The position numbers were made by a program, and so were the translations under genes. A model generated the notes under the pieces. That model was not told the origin of the DNA and made no database searches. It saw only the letters and a program-made list of their open reading frames with translations. DNA of 46,667 nucleotides from Oscillospiraceae bacterium (GTDB lineage: Bacteria > Bacillota > Clostridia > Oscillospirales > SIG627), in assembly GCA_034925865.1 (NCBI GenBank), contig JAYFRN010000037.1, positions 1-46,667 of the forward strand, given 5' to 3'. Shown piece after piece: positions 16,292 through 25,184 of the stretch (position 1 is the stretch's first letter; the number at the start of each line of letters is the position of its first letter).

Positions 16292-16750
16292 ATGAAAACG
16301 AAACCAGACGCATATCACACATTGCCTCCGCAGCTTTTGCCGCCTGATACCGTAAAACAGCGCGGAAGCCTTGCCGGTCATGTATTTGTCGAAGAATGCC
16401 GCCGAGGAAGGCCGGATGGAACACGCGGATATACCGTGCGGACGCCGAAGGTGGAGGAAACATATCCGGAAGCTCTGGAATTCAATACTCTTTTTGAGCA
16501 TGCCGCGTCGGAATTTATTACATATTTCAATAAAATCTGCGTCTTGATTCAAGAAGAAAATAAATCCTGTAAAAAAGGGTTGTACGGCGCTATGTTTTTC
16601 GAGCTTTCAGAAGGAAAACGCAGCTTTAAAATAAAGGTGACATCACGGATAATCGGAGCCGGAAGGAATAGAGAGGAGCCTTTGTCCGGAATTGAAAGCC
16701 TTGCTTTCGGAAAACAAAATCTAGTGCTGCTTTCCAGAAAAAAGTATTGA
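16292..16750 (+). CDS. Hypothetical protein, 152 residues
   Basis: Not recognised. The ATG is preceded by GGAAGGAAT 10-15 nt upstream. The product is basic, with no signal peptide or membrane segment. The N-terminal third is Pro- and Arg-rich (PPQLLPPDTVKQRGS), the middle has a helical stretch (FNTLFEHAASEFITYFNKICVLIQEE), and the C-terminus looks like beta strands (RSFKIKVTSRIIGAG). A frame of 95 codons lies opposite it, but without a ribosome site. It is 47 nt upstream of the aspartate kinase gene on the same strand and may be cotranscribed with it. Coding status is likely but not certain. Confidence 0.6.
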   Translation: MKTKPDAYHTLPPQLLPPDTVKQRGSLAGHVFVEECRRGRPDGTRGYTVRTPKVEETYPEALEFNTLFEHAASEFITYFNKICVLIQEENKSCKKGLYGAMFFELSEGKRSFKIKVTSRIIGAGRNREEPLSGIESLAFGKQNLVLLSRKKY

Positions 16751-16797
16751 CAAAATCATCTGATTAATTTATACTTAATCATTATTATTTTTTCGAA

Positions 16798-18129
16798 ATG
16801 GTACAAATTATGCAACTTAAAGTCAGTAAATTCGGCGGCTCCTCGCTTGCGGACGCCGCGCAATTCAAAAAAGTCTATGATATAGTAATGTCCGATCCGT
16901 CGCGCAGATTTATTGTTCCGTCCGCGCCGGGGAAACGGTTTTCAAAAGATAAGAAAGTTACCGATATGCTGTACGAGTGTTACAAAACAGCAAGCTCGGG
17001 CGGTTCTATCGACGCGCTTTTTGCAGAGATAACATCCCGGTACAATGAGATAATCGCCGGATTAGAGCTAAAGCTTGATTTGACTCGCGAATTTGAACGC
17101 ATAAAAGGCTCGTTCTACGTAAACGCAGGCCGTGATTATGCGGCAAGCCGCGGAGAATACCTCAACGGTAAAATTCTCGCGGCTTATCTCGGCTATGACT
17201 TTATCGATGCCGGAGATGTCGTGTTTTTCCGCTTTGACGGCAGCTTTGACGATGAGAAAACATACAGCGTTATGTCAAAAACGCTTTCCGAACATCGCTG
17301 TGCCGTAATACCGGGCTTCTACGGATCAATGCCCAACGACACCATAAAGACATTTTCACGCGGCGGCAGCGATATAACCGGTTCGATTGTCGCAAGGGCG
17401 GCGGGCGCGGAGCTTTATGAAAACTGGACAGATGTGTCAGGCTTTCTGATGGCCGATCCGCGGATTATCTCGTCTCCGAAAGTGATCGATTATATAACAT
17501 ATCATGAGCTTCGCGAGCTTTCTTATATGGGCGCTACCGTTTTACACGAAGATGCCGTTTTCCCTGTCAGAAAGGTCGGCATTCCGATCAATATCCGGAA
17601 CACGAACGCTCCGGATGAGCCCGGCACCATGATTGTCACGGAAATTCCGGAAGGGAACAGTATAGGCAATATAACGGGCATCGCGGGCAAAAAGGGCTTT
17701 TCCGCTGTAAATATTGAAAAAGACATGATGAACAACGAGCTCGGCTTCGGACGCAGGGTGTTGTACGCGTTCGAGAAAAACGGGATATCGTTTGAGCATC
17801 TGCCCAGCGGAATTGATACGATGAGCATTATAGTATCTACCGCGGCAATCGAAGATAAAAAACAACAGCTCATGCGTGATATCTGCGAAATTGTGAATCC
17901 GGATCATATTACGATAGAGACCGGACTTGCGCTTGTTGCTGTCGTCGGACGCGGTATGGTCAGAACTAAAGGTACGGCGAGCAGAATATTTACCGCCGTA
18001 TATAAAAACAACGTAAATATTAAAATGATCGATCAGGGTTCGAGCGAGCTCAATATTATACTCGGAGTAAACGAAGATGATTTCGAAACCGCGATGAGAT
18101 CAATATACGAGGAATTTGCAAAGGAATAA
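16798..18129 (+). CDS. Aspartate kinase
   Basis: 443 residues. It phosphorylates L-aspartate in the first step of lysine, threonine, methionine and diaminopimelate synthesis. The amino-acid kinase signature KFGGSSLAD lies at residues 9-17, the nucleotide-binding part FSRGGSDITGSIVARAAGAELYENWTDVSG in the middle, and two ACT-type regulatory repeats at the C-terminus (VVGRGMVRTKGTASRIFTAV ... INIKMIDQGSSELNI-like). A full-length monofunctional enzyme; feedback by lysine or threonine cannot be told from sequence. No good Shine-Dalgarno precedes either possible ATG (16798 or 16810), so the start is uncertain by four codons. A terminator follows. Confidence 0.95.
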   Translation: MVQIMQLKVSKFGGSSLADAAQFKKVYDIVMSDPSRRFIVPSAPGKRFSKDKKVTDMLYECYKTASSGGSIDALFAEITSRYNEIIAGLELKLDLTREFERIKGSFYVNAGRDYAASRGEYLNGKILAAYLGYDFIDAGDVVFFRFDGSFDDEKTYSVMSKTLSEHRCAVIPGFYGSMPNDTIKTFSRGGSDITGSIVARAAGAELYENWTDVSGFLMADPRIISSPKVIDYITYHELRELSYMGATVLHEDAVFPVRKVGIPINIRNTNAPDEPGTMIVTEIPEGNSIGNITGIAGKKGFSAVNIEKDMMNNELGFGRRVLYAFEKNGISFEHLPSGIDTMSIIVSTAAIEDKKQQLMRDICEIVNPDHITIETGLALVAVVGRGMVRTKGTASRIFTAVYKNNVNIKMIDQGSSELNIILGVNEDDFETAMRSIYEEFAKE

Positions 18130-18144
18130 TTTGATAGATTGAAA

Positions 18145-18178
18145 CGTGGGAAGCCGAACATGCTTCCCGCGCTTTTTT
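18145..18178 (+). terminator. Terminator of the aspartate kinase gene
   Basis: CGTGGGAAGC pairs with GCTTCCCGCG around a 7-nt loop, followed by CTTTTTT, 15 nt after the stop codon. Confidence 0.85.
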
Positions 18179-18310
18179 ATGCGCATTAAAAAACCGATCA
18201 AATCTACATACATTTTCACTATTATGTCCTGATAAGTGAAATAATACGTAAATACATTAAAATCAAAGTGTTTGTATGACTTGAATTGTTAAATTAATAT
18301 GCAGTAAGTA

Positions 18311-18339
18311 TTGACAATATTTTTTTATATCTGTATAAT
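18311..18339 (+). promoter_or_regulatory. Consensus promoter upstream of the 956-residue secreted protein
   Basis: TTGACA (18311-18316) and TATAAT (18334-18339), 17 bp apart, both perfect. The transcript would have a leader of about 190 nt that includes the whole palindromic element at 18412-18517. Confidence 0.75.
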
Positions 18340-18411
18340 GAAATCAAAATGTATGTCTATATTATTCGGCAATAAAACACACATATCTTCACGGTATAAC
18401 TTAGATTTTTA

Positions 18412-18517
18412 TTATTAACTCGGCATTTAAATAATTACCGCTAAAGAGAGAAAAGACTCTGGTATATGGGCTTTTCTCTCTTATAAAACAAGACTTATTT
18501 AAATGCCGAGTTAATAA
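18412..18517 (+). repeat. MITE-like palindromic element, copy B (best preserved)
   Basis: 106 bp with perfect 23-bp terminal inverted repeats (18412-18434 and 18495-18517; outer part TTATTAACTCGGC) and an inner stem AGAGAGAAAAG / CTTTTCTCTCT with a 15-nt loop. It lies between the promoter at 18311 and the gene at 18536, so it is transcribed as part of the 5' leader. It is used here as the reference orientation for the family. Confidence 0.9.
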
Positions 18518-18535
18518 TCGAGGAAGGTATTCTAT

Positions 18536-21406
18536 ATGAACAGAAAAGCAATATGTATATTTATCATTTTAATATTGATTGCCGGAATTCTCCCGATAGA
18601 ATCCGGCGCGGAGGCTGATGTGTTGTTTACAAGCAATTTCGAAAAAGGTCTTGCCGCCGACGGATGGTCGCTCTCAAATCCCTCTTCTCCGCTCGGAGAC
18701 AATATTCATATTATTGATTCTCAATATACCGGCACACTGAAGCACGGTGAAATTGCGGATGGCTGTGTTGAGCTTTTCGTAAAAAACGGAGTCAATTCCG
18801 GAGTATATATGAGTGCTGCCACAAAAGCGATAAAAGGCGAATGGTATGCTGAGATAACGATGAACATAGTATCGCTTATGAAATATTATGTCGATTACGG
18901 CTGGAGAGGGCTTTGCCTCCGCGTATATGATTCCGAAGGACGCGATACTCATATTGTTTTCAGGAAAGATGGAATATTTCAAGTAAAAAACACGAACGGA
19001 AATATTCGCGAAGCCCTTGCGTTTGATTATCCGGATGACGGGAAAATGCATACATACGGATTTTATAACGACGGTATAGGCAATATTACATATTCACTTG
19101 ACGGTATTATTTTAGGCAGCCGTCATTCGAATGCGCTTTCAGAAACGAAAAATTCAATAGTATTGGGCGTGGACGCATGGAACGAGGAGACAGAAAATTC
19201 TTCGGATATGCTTGTGATACTCGATTCTGTTAAAATATTCTCCGGGAAGCCGGGCTGGCTCAAACCGATAGCCGGCATATCTCAGGTTTCTTTGACGCCC
19301 GATTCCGTATATAATGATATCAACGTTTCAGCGACTGTTGTTGATTTTGAAAAATACAGCGGAACTCTTGATGTAGAAGCTACTCTGTGTAAAACGGACG
19401 GAACCGAGCTTTCTTCACAGTCAAAAAAGCTTTCAGATACCGACGGTTACGCGGCTTACCGGTTCAAAATGTCCGGATCCGAATATCCGGACAGAGGCGA
19501 ATATATTCTCAAATTCAAAGTCAAAGATGAAATCGCCGTAATATCGGAATTTGCGAAACGCATATTTCTTCCGCAAAAGGCGGCTGTTCTGGCCCCTTCA
19601 AAGAAGAGCGTTGATTCATCAGACGGCATCACCTATATTCTGACCGATTTGTTACAGTATCTTCCGCAGGATTCATCTTGGGAAACGGGGAAGTACACAG
19701 TAAACGGATTCGATGGCGAGTATTTTTGGATATATGGAAAAAACGGAAAATCCGAGTTTAATGTGCCTTTGAAAGCGTCAGGAAAATATGCGCTTTCTGT
19801 CGGATACTTTAACATTGACGGAAATTTTAAATATTACGGCTCTTCGGAAAAAGCGATAGCGTCAGTCTCGCTTTCAAAATTTTCCGGAGCTCCCGGTTCA
19901 TTTATACGTGAAGCATATCTGGGTGTCGTGGATTTTAACGGAGGCAATATAGGCAAATTTGTTTCCGCCGGAAAACTCGCGTATATAAGGCTGCGCCCAA
20001 TTATATCGGACGAGGAGCTTGATGCACTGAACGAAGAATATGACGGCGAAAAACGGCTGATATTGAACAACGACGGCTGGAGTTCGTATCCGGAATATAC
20101 TTCCGAAGAACAGCTTGTACAAAGAGTGCTCACACAGCACAACGACAGATATGCGTATATGGTCGATTGGTCACTTGGCGATATTTTTGCTTCAAATGAT
20201 TTTTCCGAGCTTTTGGGCAATCCTTATTCCCGCCTTACCGACAGTGATATGAACGGATGGCGTCAGATAGATCATGACATGAAAAACTCCATTCTGAATT
20301 TCATTGACAAAGGCGTTTCGCCTGCGAAAGTGCTGCTCGATGCCGTAGCAGACAATACGCCGAAGGTCGGATTTGCGTTGAGAGCGATCGCGGATTATAC
20401 AAGCCTCAATTCTGTCCTCCTCAAGGGCAGAGACAGAATGCGCGTCAAAAATTACGACGGCTCAGATCAGAATTGTATGAGCTATTATTACACTGAAGTT
20501 CAGGATTTCATCATTGAAAGAGTAAAAGATGCGTTGTCGGTTGACGGCAGAGGAAAACAGGCTGAAAGCTTCACCTTTGATTTGGCGAGATATCCGTACA
20601 ATCTTGGCTATGAAATAGAACCATATATGAAGGAAAAATACGGATTTGGCATATCGGGAAAAGAACGCCTGTTCGGTGATGAGCTTAAAGCCTATAATAA
20701 GGCCAAGAGTGAAATAATGAACGCCTTCATGACCCGCCTGCGCGAAGCGACAAAAGGCGTTAAATTAATGGTAAGATTCGAGTATGATACTATTGAAAAA
20801 TACGGGCTTGATATTGAATACTGGGTCAAAAATGGCCTTGTCGATGTCATTATTCCCGGAAAGATCAGCTATGAAGATTTCGGAGATTATTCATACTACG
20901 CAAAGCTTGTTGAAAATACCGGAGTAACACTATACGGAGGCATCACATCTGATCTTGACGGTCAGGATCTGACTGCTCAGGAAGAACAGCTGATGAATTC
21001 GGGCGTTTCGGTAAATATATACAACTCTACGGTCAATACGGAACAGTATTATACAAGGGCATACCGATTGTACAAGCTCGGATGCGAAAAACTGTATATC
21101 TTCAACAACTGGAATGCAACCGATATTCCCGACGATCTGGGAAACAAAAATGCCGTATATCGCTATAATTTGTTTAAATATCCCTGCGATTGCGTTACTT
21201 CAGGGGCAAAATTCGGGGAGAAGCTCGGCGATGTAACAGAAGCGATCATCGCTCAGGCATATGCGAACAGTGATGATACCCCGGAGGACGGAATCAATGC
21301 TGTTCCGGTCGCAGTAAAATGGGCAATAGGCATAGCAGCGGCCGCAATATGTGCCGCAGCCGCGGTATTGCTTGTCCTGCGCAAAAAACGAAACAAGCGG
21401 ATATAA
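18536..21406 (+). CDS. Secreted, membrane-anchored multidomain protein, probable carbohydrate-active
   Basis: 956 residues with a signal peptide (1-26) and a C-terminal membrane helix (about 925-947) followed by KKRNKR, so the protein should be exported and anchored with its C-terminus inside. Residues about 30-236 look like a laminin-G/concanavalin-type lectin domain (ITYSLDGIILGSRHSNA, LVILDSVKIFSG). Residues ~245-345 look like an Ig-like strand domain, ~360-490 like a carbohydrate-binding jelly roll, and ~490-900 like an alpha/beta barrel with Trp/Asp/Glu-rich loops (FTFDLARYPYN, LMVRFEYDT, YGGITSDLDG), as in glycoside hydrolases of clan-A-like fold. I cannot assign a family or catalytic pair; a glycosidase role is inference. 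The start has GAGGAAGG nine nt upstream. Confidence 0.85.
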   Translation: MNRKAICIFIILILIAGILPIESGAEADVLFTSNFEKGLAADGWSLSNPSSPLGDNIHIIDSQYTGTLKHGEIADGCVELFVKNGVNSGVYMSAATKAIKGEWYAEITMNIVSLMKYYVDYGWRGLCLRVYDSEGRDTHIVFRKDGIFQVKNTNGNIREALAFDYPDDGKMHTYGFYNDGIGNITYSLDGIILGSRHSNALSETKNSIVLGVDAWNEETENSSDMLVILDSVKIFSGKPGWLKPIAGISQVSLTPDSVYNDINVSATVVDFEKYSGTLDVEATLCKTDGTELSSQSKKLSDTDGYAAYRFKMSGSEYPDRGEYILKFKVKDEIAVISEFAKRIFLPQKAAVLAPSKKSVDSSDGITYILTDLLQYLPQDSSWETGKYTVNGFDGEYFWIYGKNGKSEFNVPLKASGKYALSVGYFNIDGNFKYYGSSEKAIASVSLSKFSGAPGSFIREAYLGVVDFNGGNIGKFVSAGKLAYIRLRPIISDEELDALNEEYDGEKRLILNNDGWSSYPEYTSEEQLVQRVLTQHNDRYAYMVDWSLGDIFASNDFSELLGNPYSRLTDSDMNGWRQIDHDMKNSILNFIDKGVSPAKVLLDAVADNTPKVGFALRAIADYTSLNSVLLKGRDRMRVKNYDGSDQNCMSYYYTEVQDFIIERVKDALSVDGRGKQAESFTFDLARYPYNLGYEIEPYMKEKYGFGISGKERLFGDELKAYNKAKSEIMNAFMTRLREATKGVKLMVRFEYDTIEKYGLDIEYWVKNGLVDVIIPGKISYEDFGDYSYYAKLVENTGVTLYGGITSDLDGQDLTAQEEQLMNSGVSVNIYNSTVNTEQYYTRAYRLYKLGCEKLYIFNNWNATDIPDDLGNKNAVYRYNLFKYPCDCVTSGAKFGEKLGDVTEAIIAQAYANSDDTPEDGINAVPVAVKWAIGIAAAAICAAAAVLLVLRKKRNKRI

Positions 21407-21453
21407 CATGTTATTCACACAACATTGTTCAGCAAAAATAAAATAAATATTTT

Positions 21454-21496
21454 CGTCCGAACTTGCGCGGTATGCGTCGGTTCGGACGTTTTTTTT
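21454..21496 (+). terminator. Terminator after the secreted protein gene
   Basis: CGTCCGAAC pairs with GTTCGGACG around a 17-nt loop, followed by a run of eight T, 48 nt after the stop codon. Confidence 0.85.
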
Positions 21497-21646
21497 GCGT
21501 TTCCATATAAACAGAAAAGGGCGAATTCAGACGAACAATGTCAAAATTCGGGATCCGGGAATATAATAAAGTGGGACTGAATAAAGGATGTCAAAACGGA
21601 AAAAATATCTATACAGCAAAAACAAAATGAAAGGATACGAAATAAT

Positions 21647-21991
21647 ATGACCGTAAAACGCGGAGATATTTACTATGCTGATCTAAGCCCTGTTGTCGGC
21701 AGCGAACAGGGCGGTATACGTCCCGTGGTAATCGTGCAAAATGACATTGGCAACCGTCACAGCCCGACGGTCATCGCGGCGGCAATAACAAGCCGGACTG
21801 ATAAAACGCGCCTGCCTACCCATATAGAGGTCTACGCGGATAAATACGGATTGGAAAAAGATTCGGTTATATTGCTTGAACAGGTACGCACCATAGACAA
21901 AACGCGTCTTAAGGAGCGAATGGGACACCTCGAGGACGACCTTATGCAGAAAGTCAACGAGGCGCTGAACATAAGCATGGGTCTGATTTGA
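21647..21991 (+). CDS. mazF: MazF/PemK-family endoribonuclease toxin, no antitoxin gene adjacent
   Basis: 114 residues, the usual size. It shows [29 protein letters not shown], the N-terminal block with the catalytic Arg of the family, then the [16 protein letters not shown] and LEQVRTIDK blocks; the closest named relatives I know are the Bacillus EndoA/MazF type, which cut mRNA. AAAGGAT precedes the ATG. In Bacillus the antitoxin gene lies directly upstream; here the 150 nt upstream contain only a 30-codon frame (21538-21630) that does not resemble MazE. The preceding gene is a secreted protein with its own terminator. So the partner is elsewhere, has diverged, or is lost. Confidence 0.93.
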   Translation: MTVKRGDIYYADLSPVVGSEQGGIRPVVIVQNDIGNRHSPTVIAAAITSRTDKTRLPTHIEVYADKYGLEKDSVILLEQVRTIDKTRLKERMGHLEDDLMQKVNEALNISMGLI

Positions 21992-22067
21992 GCTTCGGTT
22001 TGAGCAATGAGTTTTTCTCCTGACTCGTAACAAGAATATTCATTATAATTTACCACCATAAAAAGAT

Positions 22068-22092
22068 CGGGCGCCGTATCATACGGCGCCCG
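22068..22092. terminator. Bidirectional terminator hairpin between mazF and the carboxypeptidase gene
   Basis: CGGGCGCCGTAT pairs perfectly with ATACGGCGCCCG around a single C, flanked by AAAAAG on the left and ATTTATTTAT on the right, between convergent genes. Confidence 0.75.
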
Positions 22093-22116
22093 GATTTATT
22101 TATAAATGTCAGCTTA

Positions 22117-23397
22117 TCAAACGCTGCTTTTGATTAATTCTTTGAAGATCTCCCAAAATGAAAGTTTTCTGACGCTGTCAGCCGAAACAATGGGAGCTTC
22201 ATATATAATTTTGCCTTCTGATTCATAGATTACACGGCCGATTATCTGTCCCTTATCTACCGGTGCGGTAAGTTCATGGCTCATTTCCGTGCGGCATGTG
22301 ATCTTGCTTATGTCGCTTTTTTTACACAGAAGCCCGCCGAACAACGCTTCGGGTTTTATGGAATCCGTTATACCGCCCCATACCTTTGTTTGCGGCAGCT
22401 CAATACCTTCAGGCTTGAATACGGCGTAATTGGCGAATCCGTAATTCAGCATTTCCTTTGCGTCGGAAAAACGTTCGTCGCTCGTTTCGCCGTGAAGCAC
22501 AACGGCGATAAGATGCAATCCGTTTTTCTTTGCCGATGCCGATACGCAGAATTTCGATTTTGATGTATATCCCGTTTTAAGTCCGGTTGTGTCCTTATAA
22601 AAGCGGACAAGCTTATTTGTATTTACAAGTCCGAACTTTCCTCCGCGTATAGAATCCATCCAAAGCGTTGTAAATTCAAGAATCTTGCTGTGCTTTAAAA
22701 GCTCGCAGGACATTTTCGCGACATCGCGTGCCGATGAAAGATGAACTTCATTGTCGTCAAGGCCGGTGACATTAATAAATGATGTATTAGTCATGCCCAA
22801 TGCCGCGGCCTTTGCGTTCATCCTTTCCACAAAGGCTTCTTCGCTTCCTGCGATATGCTCCGCAAGCGCGAGCGCGGCGTCGTTTGCGGAAGCCATGGCG
22901 ATCGATTTGATCATATCATGGGCGCTCATCTGCTCTCCGGACGAGAGAAAAGTCTGGCTGCCTCCCATTGAGGCCGCCTTATCGCTGACTGTTATCATAT
23001 CTTCATATTTTAATATGCCGTCGTCAAGAGCCTCCATTACGAGCAAAAGCGTCATTATTTTGGTTACTGACGCGATAGGCATACGCTCGTCGGCATTTTT
23101 TTCATAAAGCACCGTTCCCGTATCGGCATGCACGAGAATGGCCGACGGACATTTTACAGATACCGGCACGGAGGTTGGTTCCGCAGATTTTGATACAATA
23201 TCAGAATCATTATCCGCGGTTAATTCTCCGTCCGATTGTTCTTCGGAAGCTGCGATACCGGTTAATTCCGTCATATCACACCATTCGTAATAAGTGGGTA
23301 TATCTCCGGCGGAAGCCGGAACGCAGAATAGAAAAAGAACGGCGAGTATTAACGGAAATGTTTTGACAGTAATTTTCCTGATATTCACAATAATCAA
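22117..23397 (-). CDS. D-alanyl-D-alanine carboxypeptidase (DacF/PBP5 type)
   Basis: 426 residues. The signal peptide is residues 1-30 (cleavage near PASAG). The penicillin-binding motifs are complete: SVTK (Ser110, Lys113), SAN (170-172) and KTG (274-276). It trims the terminal D-Ala from peptidoglycan stem peptides outside the membrane. Residues ~330-426 form the small C-terminal beta domain and end in an amphipathic helix (FWEIFKELIKS) that can sit on the membrane, as in PBP5-type enzymes. A 45-residue acidic linker (about 45-80) precedes the catalytic domain. GGAG lies eight nt upstream of the ATG. DacF-type members act in sporulating Bacillota; whether this one is vegetative cannot be told. 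Confidence 0.95.
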   Translation of the reverse strand: MIIVNIRKITVKTFPLILAVLFLFCVPASAGDIPTYYEWCDMTELTGIAASEEQSDGELTADNDSDIVSKSAEPTSVPVSVKCPSAILVHADTGTVLYEKNADERMPIASVTKIMTLLLVMEALDDGILKYEDMITVSDKAASMGGSQTFLSSGEQMSAHDMIKSIAMASANDAALALAEHIAGSEEAFVERMNAKAAALGMTNTSFINVTGLDDNEVHLSSARDVAKMSCELLKHSKILEFTTLWMDSIRGGKFGLVNTNKLVRFYKDTTGLKTGYTSKSKFCVSASAKKNGLHLIAVVLHGETSDERFSDAKEMLNYGFANYAVFKPEGIELPQTKVWGGITDSIKPEALFGGLLCKKSDISKITCRTEMSHELTAPVDKGQIIGRVIYESEGKIIYEAPIVSADSVRKLSFWEIFKELIKSSV

Positions 23398-23568
23398 CTC
23401 CGTATATGATATTTGTAAAGGCAGCCTCTAAAAACACTAATTTCCGCGGCATCGTATTCAAAAATTAATTGCTCAACAGCAACCTTTTCTTCTCATTTTA
23501 TTGCGGTTTATAGTTATTAGAGGTTCTTTAAAATAATATGCGGAGAATTGATATGTTATTCCATTGCT

Positions 23569-23775
23569 TTATTATTTACGCATTTATAAACAAAAAGAAA
23601 ATGCTCCGACATATGGGCTTTATCTTATAATTTTGAGTTATTAAAACGACAATCGAATAGGTCTTGTTTTATAAGAGAGAAAAGTTCATGTACAAGAGCA
23701 TTTTCTCTCTTTTAGCGGTAATTTTTTAATTGCTGAGTTAATAAAGCAACTGTTATTTAATCGCCGTCTTAATAA
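23569..23775 (+). repeat. MITE-like element, copy D2, split by copy D1
   Basis: The left part 23569-23637 (TTATTATTTACGCATTTATAAA and AGAAAATGCTCCGACATATGGGCTTT) and right part 23745-23775 (ending in TTATTTAATCGCCGTCTTAATAA, 23753-23775) join to a copy of about 100 bp in the orientation of copy B. Copy D1 lies between them. The right arm forms the last seven codons and the stop codon of the MATE gene on the minus strand. Confidence 0.65.
23638..23744 (-). repeat. MITE-like palindromic element, copy D1 (nested in D2)
   Basis: 107 bp in the orientation of copy A, with TTATTAAAACGACAATCGAA at the left, inner stem AGAGAGAAAA / TTTTCTCTCT, then AGCGGTAA and AATTGCTGAGTTAATAA at the right. The arms are partly decayed. 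Confidence 0.75.
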
Positions 23776-25168
23776 TATCGGTTTCATGCTGCTCTTTGTC
23801 GTCCTTTTGTTCTTCGATCACGCGGTGAGACATCCATTTGGTCCCTAATATTCTCGGAAGGAAAAACGAACTCCGAACTACCCAGTCGCAGTACATGGCG
23901 AGCCATACGCTGAGAGTGCCGAGGTTGAATATATATACAAAAAGATAAGCGAAGCCGATCCTGAATATCCACATGGAAAAAACGGAAACTCTCATGGTGA
24001 ATTTGACGTCTCCGGCTGCGCGAAGGGTATTCGGAAGCACAAACGCCATCGGCCACATCAACGACGAGGCGATACAGTATGTCGTCAGAAGCTGTTTTGT
24101 GAGAATGGTCGTATCGGGCTTCAGGTTGTAAAGAGTAAGGAGCGGTCCCATAAATATTATGCATATAAACGCGAGAGCGGCAATTGAAATATATGAGCAG
24201 ATCATAAGCTTTTTGGTATGATTTTTTGCCTGACGGTATTCTCCGGCGCCTACGCATTGCCCGTTGATTGTGATCAGGGCAAGCCCGATTGCGGAGGCCG
24301 GTATCAACAGCATATTCGCAAGGGATCCTGTTGCGGCGTTGGCGGCTATCGCGCTTGTGCCGCCTAATGTCACAAGCCTTTGAACAAGGATTTTTCCGAC
24401 TTGAAACATTCCGTTTTCAAGCCCTGTGGGTATTCCGAGCGAAAGGATGCGTTTCGTCATGCAGAACTCCGGTATAAATCCATTTAACGAGTCGATATAT
24501 ATCGGCTTGTGCGGATCGCGCAGAATCAACAATACTGCCGCTGCGCCGACAGCACGCGCCGCGAGAGAAGCAATCGCTGCTCCGCTGACACCCATCGAAA
24601 AGCCGTATATTAATAACGCGTTTCCGCAGACGTTGATTATATTTACGGCAACGGAAACAAACATCGTGGATTTTGAGTTTCCCATGGAACGCAGAATTGC
24701 CGCTCCGCCGTTATATACCGCAATAAACGGATAGGACAATGCAGACCAGAAGAAATATTTAACGCAGTATCGCATCACGGATTCCTCTGTCCGGCCGAAT
24801 ATGGATCTTAAAAGCCATTCGTTTAAACAAAGTGAAAGCACCGCAATCACGATTGAAAGCAAAAACGTCGCGCTGATAAGCTGTTTTGCGGCTTTGCGCG
24901 CGGACGCTTCGTCATTTCTGCCGAGATATTGCGATGCAATAATAGCGCCGCCCGTTGCGAGGGCGGCAAATATATTGATAAGCAGTATGTTTATTGAATC
25001 TACAACCGATATCGCGCTCATCGCGTCCTCGCCGACGCTTGCAACCATCACTGAGTCGGCCAATCCTATTGATATGGCGAGAAACTGCTCTACAATGAGT
25101 GGAAGAACCAGCTTTATAACTGCGGGACGCGGGAAAATCTGTTTTGATTCCGTATCTGTTGCATCCAT
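23753..25168 (-). CDS. MATE-family multidrug/organic-cation exporter
   Basis: 471 residues with twelve predicted membrane helices in two homologous halves. The start PAVIKLVLPLIVEQFLAISIGLADSVMVA and LAALATGGAIIASQYLGR-type segments are typical of MATE exporters, which drive substrates out with a Na+ or H+ gradient. It lies 16 nt after the membrane-protein gene at 25185-26240 and should be cotranscribed with it. AGGAA precedes the ATG. The last seven residues (IIKTAIK) and the TAA come from the arm of a palindromic repeat, so the natural C-terminus has been replaced or extended. Confidence 0.93.
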   Translation of the reverse strand: MDATDTESKQIFPRPAVIKLVLPLIVEQFLAISIGLADSVMVASVGEDAMSAISVVDSINILLINIFAALATGGAIIASQYLGRNDEASARKAAKQLISATFLLSIVIAVLSLCLNEWLLRSIFGRTEESVMRYCVKYFFWSALSYPFIAVYNGGAAILRSMGNSKSTMFVSVAVNIINVCGNALLIYGFSMGVSGAAIASLAARAVGAAAVLLILRDPHKPIYIDSLNGFIPEFCMTKRILSLGIPTGLENGMFQVGKILVQRLVTLGGTSAIAANAATGSLANMLLIPASAIGLALITINGQCVGAGEYRQAKNHTKKLMICSYISIAALAFICIIFMGPLLTLYNLKPDTTILTKQLLTTYCIASSLMWPMAFVLPNTLRAAGDVKFTMRVSVFSMWIFRIGFAYLFVYIFNLGTLSVWLAMYCDWVVRSSFFLPRILGTKWMSHRVIEEQKDDKEQHETDIIKTAIK

Positions 25169-25184
25169 TTAAATAAAATTCCTG

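Noticed and set aside
21538-21630. 30-codon frame upstream of mazF as antitoxin
   Set aside because: No AbrB/MazE-like pattern and no good ribosome site; too short to support.
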